Source: JBEEMU01 sp043778315
GTDB taxonomy: Bacteria; Bacteroidota; Bacteroidia; Chitinophagales; Saprospiraceae
Direction: 5' to 3'
Assembly: GCA_043778315.1 (NCBI GenBank)
Contig: JAYWGJ010000114.1
Location: 1 to 8,158, forward strand
DNA: 8,158 bases
This document shows, piece after piece, positions 1 through 6,649 of the stretch (position 1 is the stretch's first letter; each line of letters starts with the position of its first letter). A model generated the notes under the pieces. The model was not told the DNA's origin and ran no database searches. It saw nothing but the letters and a program-made list of their open reading frames with translations. The position numbers and the translations under genes were made by a program.

Positions 1-300
1 ATCATACACTAAGGAGTGCGCGTCGAAAGTAGCGGCTGTTTTTTCGGGCGTAGCCGCGTCAAACGACTTGCCCATGCCTGTTTCGTGAAAGGTTTGATAG
101 ACCGTATCGTGACACGAGCGGCAGGTTTGTAAACCGACATAGTGTACGCTGTCGTTTTTTACGGACTCAAATTCCATTGCTGCGCCATCTTTGAGCTTCG
201 GCGTTTCTGCGCCGCCGCTCGCGTCTCTGCTACAATAGGCAAAGGCGATGGTTGCGATAAGCAATAAAAAATAAAAAATTTTGCGTTTTTTCGTAGCCAA
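1..300 (-). CDS. Exported c-type cytochrome, N-terminal part (runs off window)
   Basis: The first 100 residues are in the window and the rest lies beyond base 1. The N-terminus has basic residues (ATKKRK) followed by a hydrophobic stretch (residues 8-22) ending at Cys23. This is an export signal and may be a lipoprotein signal, although Tyr at -1 is unusual for a lipobox. Residues 60-64 are CRSCH, a covalent haem-c site, followed by Y68 and HETGMGKSF (72-80). A CxxCH followed by Y and a T-G-M-x-S-F stretch is, from memory, typical of multihaem cytochromes that are often fused to TPR domains in Bacteroidota, Acidobacteria and Planctomycetes. Further haem sites are therefore expected outside the window. 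The start is TTG at 300-298, because a TAA stop lies two codons upstream in frame and the first ATG (codon 42) would remove the signal peptide. The large exported-protein gene ends 48 bp upstream on the same strand, so co-transcription is likely. A role in periplasmic electron transfer is inferred. Confidence 0.85.
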   Translation of the reverse strand, partial: MATKKRKIFYFLLLIATIAFAYCSRDASGGAETPKLKDGAAMEFESVKNDSVHYVGLQTCRSCHDTVYQTFHETGMGKSFDAATPEKTAATFDAHSLVYD

Positions 301-348
301 TATTTATGTTTTATTTTATAAAAATAGTTTATAATATCAGATTTCAAT

Positions 349-3300
349 TTAATATTTTGGTGGAACTGACGGGTCGGTTGGCGGCGGCGGCGCAACGGGC
401 GCGTTCGGTACTATTTCTGTTGCTTTTTCTGTTGCTTTCGGCGTTTCTGTCGGTACAGGTTCACTTGGCGGCGGCGGCGCAACGGGTGCGTTCGGTGCTA
501 TTTCGGGCGCGGCTTCTGTTACTTTTGGCGTTTCCATAGGCGCAGGCGCGGGCGGCGCAACGGGTGCGTTCGGCACTGTTTCGGACGCGGCTTCTATTGC
601 TTTCGGCGTTTCTATTGGTGTAGGAGCAGGCGAAGCCGCAGCTTCTGTTTTTGGCTCTACCGCTTTTGGTTCTTCTGCCTTTGGCGTTTGTATTATCTCC
701 TCTACCTTCGGGTCTGCCGCTTTTGGTTCTTCCATTTTCGGCGTTTCTTTCGGCTCTTCTGCCTTTGGCTCTACCGCTTTCGGTTCTTCTTTTTTAGGCG
801 TATTAGTCGGTGGCACGCTCATCCAATCACCGATTTTCGGCTGCGGTTTTGGTGTGGGCGCAGGCTCTACGGGTGTAGGCGGCGGCGGCGGTGTATTTGT
901 ATTTGGCGGTGTATCCGCTTCGCGATTTTCATTAATCGGCGAGGTTGGCGGCGGCTCGAGTATGTCTTTATTATCTATAATAGGCGCAGTTTCGGGCGCA
1001 GTTTCGGGCGCAGTTTCGGGCGCGACGGTGCGGGTCGGTTCGGGCGTAGCAGCGGTAGTATCGCTCGGCGTGCTGATAGTCGGCGCACCTGGCGTTGGTT
1101 CAGGCAAGAGCGTTCCACCTTGCATACGACGGACAAAATAATTCATTTTATCCGCTTCCGCCAACTGAATTTCAACCTCCACTTTCTCTTTACCTTTGCC
1201 CGTTTTGACTTTCACGGTGCGGTCTTTTTTCTTCATATTTTTAAGCTCCGCATTGAAACCCGCATTGCTCGATATACCGCTTATCACGCCGTCTTCATAA
1301 TTAAAATAATAAAAAACGTTCGCCATCGGCTCTAAATAAATGTGCATGACTTCAAATTTTTTGCCGTTTTTATTCACATAACGTACTTCTACCCAACCTT
1401 TTATCTTTTTATTCAATACCCGTTTGCCTATTAGGGCAATGCCTGGTTGATTGCATACAAACGATTGAAATTCAGGATTAAACTTCATAGGCAGTTTGCC
1501 AAAAAAGAGCGCGTAATCGAGGTCGCGTGGAATATCGAGCAAGCCTACGGCTGCACTTTCCATCGCTTTCGCAGCACTTTTTTCGGGTAAAATCTGCGGT
1601 AGTGTTTTGGCTAAAAAATCGGGTTTGTAGTCTATATCTTTTAGCTCTATTTGCGCGGCGATGTCGTCGGCGGCGATGCTCAAGGCTTTATCCACAAACG
1701 GAAATTTGAAGCCGCCAATCAGATTAAAAACAAGCGCGCCCGTATCGGCAACCACCATACTACCTTTTACTTCGCCCGCAAGGTCGCAGGTGACGGGATT
1801 GAGCATTTCGCCGATGCGAAATTTGCCCTGCGCTGTATATTCGCCTTTTTTGTCATCATAAGTCATCAAATTACCTTTGACCGCGCCGTCAGAGACACGT
1901 AGCGAGTCGCCAAAAAGGAACGTTTTCTTCTTTTCATCATACCGCATAGCACCCGAGCAAGAGTAGTAAGAACGGTCGGCGCGCTCGCGCGGTAAGCGCA
2001 TCAGCAACGGGTACAATTCATTAATATCTGCTGAGTCGGTGTGTCGCGTACCGACCCGTATTTCAGTAAAAACCTTGGCATTATCAGGGTCGTGCGGTTC
2101 TTTATAACTAATAACCACACTTTTACGGTCAATCGGCGACGCGATACTGAACCATGTCGGCTCTATTTTATCGATATTCATCTTAGCGAACCCGTTGAAA
2201 GTCAGGTTTTTATTGTCGGCGTTCAGCTTAATCGTACCTTTATAAGCAATGGTGTTATCCACCAAAAATTTGTCTTCCTCTTTCACTTCGCCAGACGCAC
2301 GGGTAATCCATTTTTTGCCTTCGTGCGCCGTTATAATGTTGCTAAATAAAATTTCCTGATTTTTCGCACCTACGTTATATTCGTAATATCCGTTGGCGGT
2401 ATAGTGTTTTTTGCCGTCGACATCGACGTGCGCACGGTTGATGACGTGGTAACGATTCAGCGTGTCCGCAATGATGCGGGCGTTTTCGAGCGGCTCCATA
2501 ACGGCATCTTTTAGTATCGTTATTTTGCCTTCGTTAGGATAAATTTGCGCATCAGCAACCTTGATAAATTCTACACCCTGCACCGTCAGATTAGAGCTTG
2601 TAAGGTCATAAACGCCCGAAGTTCCTCTAAATCGGAGCGAGTCTTGTCCGCTCGCTACCGAAATAAACTCGCCCATCTGCCCGCGTCCAGAATTGAAAGT
2701 GATTTTTTTATCTTTCATATCCCAGTCAAATTTATCAAAAGTCGTAATGTATTTATTGTACGGCATTTCGGAAATTGGCTTAGGCGAGTTGGACTCGAAC
2801 TTGGTGACTTGATTGTCAAAATCGGCATTGATGCGCACATTGCGCGAGTTGAACGCGAGTTGCGCGGTATCCAACGATTTTACGCCCACATTTGCGGTAT
2901 CAGAATTGAGGTAATTGGGTCCAAATTTCATTTTTTTGGAGGTAATCAAACCGTCATTCCACTCAAATTTGCCCGAACCCTCGAGTCCTGTCGTGCGCAA
3001 ATGCAGTGTTCCACGCAAGTAATATTCGCCATCAAAAAAGCGAAACGGGTCTTTGCGCGACTTAACCTCCATATCGTTTTCATAAGGTTTCCAATTGATA
3101 GCAACGCTGCTCGCTTCTACTTTCGGGAACTTCACCGCGCTCGTTCGGTCTTCTTTCAAATCAAATTTATCGGTAATCGCGCTCATATTTTTCGGGCGAA
3201 AAACGATGCTATCCGCCTTAAAGTTGGAGGTCAAAAAATCGAGGTTGCCCGCGCCTTGTAAACCTTTATTATTAAGCGTCAGCGTACCATTAAATTTACC

Positions 3301-5652
3301 TAAATTCTTGTATGTTCCGTAGCCACCTTCGGGCGCAACGTGACTGAAGCCCAACGACTTGTCGGCTTGAACGCGCAATATTTCGCGGAAGTTAGGAAAG
3401 ATAGACGCAGACACCATTTCGCCATCAAAAGCGATACCCGCAGGGTTAAATGTATGTAAACTATCGAAGGTAAAAGGGTCTAATTGGAAGTAAAACGAGT
3501 CGCGTTTGTAGCAGCCGCCTTGCGTAAATTTGTGGTCGTAATAGGCGTGACTGTTCGCCTTACTCTCAAAAATAGGGTATGGACTTTGGTAGGAAGTAAT
3601 CAGTTTTTCGCCGAGTGCAACGCCCGCCCGCTTCTTTTCGCGGAGGTCGCGTTTCCACTTCGTCCCCGATTTGTCGTCGGGCGACGAAAGCGTCAATTTA
3701 CCATTCGTATCTTCTATATTCGTGCGGAGCGGCTCGATGAGCGGCGTGCCGTCGCGGTCAGTGTCGCCTGTGGGTACGCGCAGGTTGAAGACATCGACGG
3801 AGTCCATTTGTATATCAAATTTTTCATAATTAAAATGATATTTACGTCCTAGAAACAAGCCATAGCCACCGTAAATCGCACCGCCAAAATCTAAATCTCG
3901 GTTCTGTTTTAACGTCAATTTATTTTTTAATGGCTTGAAAACCACCATATTAGAGTCGCTGACCATGACGTTAGTTACGCCGTCTATCGCCATATTTTTA
4001 GTTTCCAAATTGAAGCGACCATTCGTACCGTTCACCGCCGACTTGAAGCGCAGCAAATCGTAGTCGATTTTTTGGACATACGCCTCGTTGTATTGAAATA
4101 CCTTATCTTTTACCGTTATTATTTTTTTATCGGTATCATAAAATATAAAACCACCCTCCGCCAAAGGCAGCAATAAACTCAAAATCGAGTTGGCGGTAAA
4201 TAAGCTACCGAGCGATTTTGCGTAGGTTTCGGCGGCTACTTCGCGGCTTTCGGGACTCGATAATTCTGCTAATTGCGCAATCGGGTTGCGGCTACCGCTC
4301 CCTTGGTATTTGAGCCAAACACCCTCCGAAAAGAAGTTGGAGGACTCAAAATTCGCCTCCGTTTCTGTACCGCTACCAAACGAGATAGTTTTTTTACCTA
4401 CGTTCACATTTGTGCTATCGATACCAAATTGAATGTCATCAACATCAATATCCATATTGTGAAAAGAAGTAAAAAATGTGGCTTTCGAGGCACTTTTATC
4501 CGTGCGGGCTACCGCGAAATCGCGTTTTGGAATCGCGTAACGCAACTGAATATTAGGGTGAAAAATAGAATCTTTATCATAATACAAACGGAACGATGCC
4601 GCATCTGCCAAAATCCGCTCGCCCCGAACGATAGTAAACGACTCTGATTCTGCCGCTACCACCAATTTATTTTGGCGGTTGTAGATTTTGATACGCGCCT
4701 TATTATCAGGCGTACCCGGTCCGACAATATCAGACCCTAATTGCTTAAATCCGCCTACATATTTTACACCTTCGCCCAAGTTATCGATGCTCAAAACGCG
4801 CTGGAAACTCTCGAAACGCGGAAAATCAGTGTTGTTTTCTTTCGCATTTATCTCTACATTATCCTCGAATTTACCCAAAATCGGCTTTGGAAAATAAACC
4901 GCATTATTAAACAAAACGGTATCTACCTTATAACTCGATATTTTGGTATTTAATTTATAGTTTTTGAACGTGCAAAACACGTCTTTCCCTAAGCCCGCAC
5001 GCGCCCAATCGACCGTGCCTTGCTTGCCCTCCCACGAGTTGCGCGCGGGGAAAAACGTACCAAAGGTATTGCGGATAATGATAGAATCCTTGTTTTTGCG
5101 GACGGCACGCAGGTCGAACGGCGCACGGAAAACCACTGCGGGCGTATTGCCAATAAACTGAAATTCGTAATTTGACTGCTCAAAACGCCAGTTCGGTCCA
5201 GGTCTGCCGTCCCAGTGCAGTGCTTTATACTCGAATAGATCGGCACAAAAGTTCATATAATTACTAAAATCGGTCGGTTTTGCTTTGCCCGATAGGTCAA
5301 GACTTTGCTGACTGACGGTAATCCATGCGTCAAATTTATCGTGTGCGTCAGAGTTTGCGATAGCGTTCACGGCGCGCATCGCGGCATCGAAATGCGGAAA
5401 AGCGCGCATACTGAGTTTGAGCATTTTATCGCTCAAAACCCGCAATTTGGCGACTTCCTCGGCGGTAAGCACACCCTGTTTGATGGTCTTATCTAATGCC
5501 TTAGCGGTTTCGTCGCAGTCGGGGCGTTTCATGTCGCGCAAAAAAGAAGTCATCTGCTTGCCGAACTCGGCAGGCGTAGCCGAAAAACTCGTCGGTTGTG
5601 CGGCAAGTTTAGCCGCAAAAAATAAGGCAATAAAGAGCAGTAGCTTTTTCAT
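349..5652 (-). CDS. Giant exported beta-rich protein with proline-rich repeat tail, function unknown
   Basis: This gene encodes 1767 residues. I chose the ATG at 5652 because it gives a classic signal peptide, MKKLLLFIALFFAAKLAAQ, probably cut after Ala18. The frame is open upstream to a GTG at 5721, but that start would bury the signal. Residues about 20-130 look helical. Residues about 150-1500 are rich in alternating polar and hydrophobic strands with recurring motifs such as GLQGAG (797-802) and GLEGSG (889-894), each followed by a strand ending in a hydrophobic-x-F. These resemble the stacked beta repeats of OstA/LptA-like or other beta-solenoid periplasmic proteins, but this is only a resemblance. 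The last 250 or so residues are a low-complexity tail of Pro, Ala, Glu, Lys and Thr (APET, EEPK, AVEPK and NAPVAPP repeats). I see no type IX secretion C-terminal domain, OmpA peptidoglycan domain or transmembrane barrel signature at the end, which is VPPKY. It probably acts in the periplasm or at the outer membrane. I do not recognise a named family. Confidence 0.9.
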   Translation of the reverse strand: MKKLLLFIALFFAAKLAAQPTSFSATPAEFGKQMTSFLRDMKRPDCDETAKALDKTIKQGVLTAEEVAKLRVLSDKMLKLSMRAFPHFDAAMRAVNAIANSDAHDKFDAWITVSQQSLDLSGKAKPTDFSNYMNFCADLFEYKALHWDGRPGPNWRFEQSNYEFQFIGNTPAVVFRAPFDLRAVRKNKDSIIIRNTFGTFFPARNSWEGKQGTVDWARAGLGKDVFCTFKNYKLNTKISSYKVDTVLFNNAVYFPKPILGKFEDNVEINAKENNTDFPRFESFQRVLSIDNLGEGVKYVGGFKQLGSDIVGPGTPDNKARIKIYNRQNKLVVAAESESFTIVRGERILADAASFRLYYDKDSIFHPNIQLRYAIPKRDFAVARTDKSASKATFFTSFHNMDIDVDDIQFGIDSTNVNVGKKTISFGSGTETEANFESSNFFSEGVWLKYQGSGSRNPIAQLAELSSPESREVAAETYAKSLGSLFTANSILSLLLPLAEGGFIFYDTDKKIITVKDKVFQYNEAYVQKIDYDLLRFKSAVNGTNGRFNLETKNMAIDGVTNVMVSDSNMVVFKPLKNKLTLKQNRDLDFGGAIYGGYGLFLGRKYHFNYEKFDIQMDSVDVFNLRVPTGDTDRDGTPLIEPLRTNIEDTNGKLTLSSPDDKSGTKWKRDLREKKRAGVALGEKLITSYQSPYPIFESKANSHAYYDHKFTQGGCYKRDSFYFQLDPFTFDSLHTFNPAGIAFDGEMVSASIFPNFREILRVQADKSLGFSHVAPEGGYGTYKNLGKFNGTLTLNNKGLQGAGNLDFLTSNFKADSIVFRPKNMSAITDKFDLKEDRTSAVKFPKVEASSVAINWKPYENDMEVKSRKDPFRFFDGEYYLRGTLHLRTTGLEGSGKFEWNDGLITSKKMKFGPNYLNSDTANVGVKSLDTAQLAFNSRNVRINADFDNQVTKFESNSPKPISEMPYNKYITTFDKFDWDMKDKKITFNSGRGQMGEFISVASGQDSLRFRGTSGVYDLTSSNLTVQGVEFIKVADAQIYPNEGKITILKDAVMEPLENARIIADTLNRYHVINRAHVDVDGKKHYTANGYYEYNVGAKNQEILFSNIITAHEGKKWITRASGEVKEEDKFLVDNTIAYKGTIKLNADNKNLTFNGFAKMNIDKIEPTWFSIASPIDRKSVVISYKEPHDPDNAKVFTEIRVGTRHTDSADINELYPLLMRLPRERADRSYYSCSGAMRYDEKKKTFLFGDSLRVSDGAVKGNLMTYDDKKGEYTAQGKFRIGEMLNPVTCDLAGEVKGSMVVADTGALVFNLIGGFKFPFVDKALSIAADDIAAQIELKDIDYKPDFLAKTLPQILPEKSAAKAMESAAVGLLDIPRDLDYALFFGKLPMKFNPEFQSFVCNQPGIALIGKRVLNKKIKGWVEVRYVNKNGKKFEVMHIYLEPMANVFYYFNYEDGVISGISSNAGFNAELKNMKKKDRTVKVKTGKGKEKVEVEIQLAEADKMNYFVRRMQGGTLLPEPTPGAPTISTPSDTTAATPEPTRTVAPETAPETAPETAPIIDNKDILEPPPTSPINENREADTPPNTNTPPPPPTPVEPAPTPKPQPKIGDWMSVPPTNTPKKEEPKAVEPKAEEPKETPKMEEPKAADPKVEEIIQTPKAEEPKAVEPKTEAAASPAPTPIETPKAIEAASETVPNAPVAPPAPAPMETPKVTEAAPEIAPNAPVAPPPPSEPVPTETPKATEKATEIVPNAPVAPPPPTDPSVPPKY
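352..1100 (-). repeat. Low-complexity Pro/Glu/Lys/Ala repeat region in the giant protein
   Basis: This is the C-terminal tail coding region (residues about 1518-1767). It contains three types of repeat. Three copies of a unit built around ETPK...PNAPVAPP have GCGGCGC-AACGGG-GCGTTCGG cores near 380-408, 467-495 and 551-573, with spacings of roughly 87 and 78 bp. A block of EEPK, AVEPK and ETPK motifs lies at about 640-800. A tandem 12-bp repeat encodes APET at 985-1020. Such Pro/Lys/Glu tails resemble the periplasm-spanning linker of TonB and may extend through the periplasm or bind peptidoglycan; that function is inferred. The repetitive DNA makes copy-number change between strains likely. 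Confidence 0.85.
985..1020 (-). repeat. Tandem 12-bp repeat, three exact copies
   Basis: The unit CGCAGTTTCGGG (plus strand) occurs three times head to tail and encodes APET repeats in the tail of the giant protein. The 12-bp unit keeps the reading frame, so gain or loss of copies by slippage would change only the tail length. Confidence 0.9.
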
Positions 5653-5720
5653 ATTTTTTGTATAAATAGTGTTTTTTAGAGTTAGGTCGCCAAGGAAATA
5701 GTAATTTGCTTTACGCAACA

Positions 5721-5728
5721 CAAAAATA
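5721..5728 (-). promoter_or_regulatory. Possible -7 element for the giant-protein gene
   Basis: The minus strand reads TATTTTTG, which fits the Bacteroidota -7 consensus TAnnTTTG, about 70 bp before the chosen ATG. No clear TTG -33 element lies at the expected distance, and the region is T-rich, so this could be chance. It would give a leader of about 60 nt. Confidence 0.3.
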
Positions 5729-5802
5729 CAAAAAATAGTTTTAAATAGCTGAAATAAATAAAAGGTGTTTTCTGGAGAAAATATAAAGGAAGTATTTAAT
5801 GC

Positions 5803-5841
5803 AAAACGCCCAAAAATGCGAGGTGCATTTTTGGGCGTTTT
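5803..5841 (-). terminator. Strong rho-independent terminator, symmetrical
   Basis: A perfect 17-bp inverted repeat has arms AAAACGCCCAAAAATGC (5803-5819) and GCATTTTTGGGCGTTTT (5825-5841) with a 5-nt loop. The GC core is flanked by A and T tracts on both sides, so it could stop transcription from either strand. It begins 10 bp after the stop codon of the HTH gene and closes that two-gene cassette, separating it from the giant-protein gene. Confidence 0.9.
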
Positions 5842-5851
5842 ATGTTATTTT

Positions 5852-6256
5852 TTACACAAATAATTCGGGTAAAAATTCCTTGAAAGAGATATTTAGTTTG
5901 GTGCAATACCTCAAAATATCTTCTAAGGTTGCTTTTTCTTTGCGCGTTTCTATGATAGCAATAGTATCTTGCGAAAGTCCTGTAATCGCTGATTTTTCGG
6001 AAAGACTTGCTTTTGGAATTTGTGTTTTTTCTACCTGTAAATTGCGTAATTCGTTGAGCGGCATTTCTTGCAAACGGAGCGATACCGATTCCATATTTAC
6101 ATCTATTTCGTCGGTGATTGCCCTGTTATATATTGTATTGTTTGCACCATTATTATCAACAAGCAAAACACCTTCCTGTGCAACGGCTTTCCATTGCGTT
6201 AGCGGCATCGCTTGAATGGCATGGCTTGCCAAATCTAAAATTTCGTCAGTTTTCAT
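5852..6256 (-). CDS. XRE-type helix-turn-helix protein, probable antitoxin or regulator
   Basis: This protein has 134 residues. Its C-terminal half (about 67-131) fits the five-helix XRE/Cro fold: helix 1 LNELRNLQVEK, helix 2 KASLSEKSAI (82-91), recognition helix SQDTIAIIETRK (95-106), then TLEDILRYCTKL and FKEFLPEL. The GLSQDTIAIIE stretch corresponds to the family's usual GLSQ..IS.IE signature. The N-terminal half (1-66) is not recognised and may bind the partner; it contains MPLTQW, which echoes MPLNEL at residues 65-70. The ATG overlaps the 3' end of the upstream gene by 11 bp (ATGAAAACTGA), so translation is probably coupled. The order small protein first, HTH protein second is that of HigBA-like systems, in which the HTH protein neutralises the toxin and represses the shared promoter. 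The HTH call is firm; the antitoxin role is inferred. Confidence 0.85.
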   Translation of the reverse strand: MKTDEILDLASHAIQAMPLTQWKAVAQEGVLLVDNNGANNTIYNRAITDEIDVNMESVSLRLQEMPLNELRNLQVEKTQIPKASLSEKSAITGLSQDTIAIIETRKEKATLEDILRYCTKLNISFKEFLPELFV

Positions 6257-6575
6257 CGCTTTCGCTATATGCTGTTATTGGAATAATGTTTTGATTTTTA
6301 TCTAAATAGAAAACAACTGTTAATCTTTCTGCTTTTGTTCGCAATAAATCGTTTGGCAAAACTGATATAAAAGCGTTTATTATAAAATGACTTTCAAACG
6401 GTGCTGGTGCTTTAAATAATTTGAAATTATCGCTTCTGAAAACAGCATTGATTGCCAAAAACGATACGTTCCTATTTTTAAATTTGATGCTTTCTGCAAT
6501 ATGATTTAGATGTTTCGGCAACCAACGAAAATTTGGTTGTTTTAGTATTTCGCGTATTTTTTGCAATTCATTCAT
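6246..6575 (-). CDS. Small unknown protein paired with an HTH protein, putative toxin
   Basis: This protein has 109 residues, starting at the ATG at 6575. An upstream in-frame TTG at 6626 is rejected because it overlaps the -33 promoter element and would precede the expected transcript start. There is no signal peptide or transmembrane segment, so it is cytoplasmic. The N-terminus is helical and basic (ELQKIREILKQ, then RWLPKHLNHIAESIKF). The C-terminus is a strand pair, ERLTVVFYLDKNQNIIPITAY, which resembles the final strands of RelE/HigB/BrnT-type RNase toxins. I cannot place it in a named family and see no certain catalytic residues. Its size, its overlap with the HTH gene and its own promoter are what suggest a toxin. 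Alternatively it could be a partner of the regulator with no toxic activity. Confidence 0.75.
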   Translation of the reverse strand: MNELQKIREILKQPNFRWLPKHLNHIAESIKFKNRNVSFLAINAVFRSDNFKLFKAPAPFESHFIINAFISVLPNDLLRTKAERLTVVFYLDKNQNIIPITAYSESDEN

Positions 6576-6593
6576 TTTGTTTAAAATTTTTTG

Positions 6594-6626
6594 CAAAGAT
6601 ACGACATTTTTTGTATTGAAATGCAA
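6594..6626 (-). promoter_or_regulatory. Bacteroidota-type promoter of the toxin/HTH pair
   Basis: The minus strand carries TTG (6626-6624), a 22-bp spacer and TATCTTTG (6601-6594). This matches the Bacteroidota sigma-A consensus TTG, 17-23 bp, TAnnTTTG. The -7 element is 18 bp before the ATG at 6575, giving a very short A/T-rich leader (AAATTTTAAACAAA) without a Shine-Dalgarno sequence, as is common in this phylum. Confidence 0.8.
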
Positions 6627-6649
6627 ATTGAGCGTTTTTTACTGATACT

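Noticed and set aside
301..348. A/T hairpin (TATAAA...TTTATA) between the giant-protein and cytochrome genes
   Set aside because: There are no GC pairs in the stem, so it is unlikely to terminate transcription.
352..1100. CRISPR array or non-coding tandem repeats
   Set aside because: The repeats are in frame with the long gene, vary at third codon positions and lack regular spacers.
688..1335. A 215-codon plus-strand frame with Arg/Cys/Phe-rich repeats
   Set aside because: It is the antisense image of the Pro/Glu/Lys repeat tail; the apparent repeats come from the coding strand.
2545..3261. A 238-codon plus-strand frame opposite the giant-protein gene
   Set aside because: It lies entirely antisense to a convincing long gene, has an Arg/His/Phe-rich composition typical of reverse-complement frames, and shows no domain.
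5653..5721. N-terminal extension of the giant protein to a GTG at 5721
   Set aside because: It would place 23 non-signal residues before a textbook signal peptide and would overlap the possible -7 element.
5799..6215. A 138-codon plus-strand frame
   Set aside because: It is antisense to the HTH gene, begins within the terminator hairpin and has no recognisable domain.
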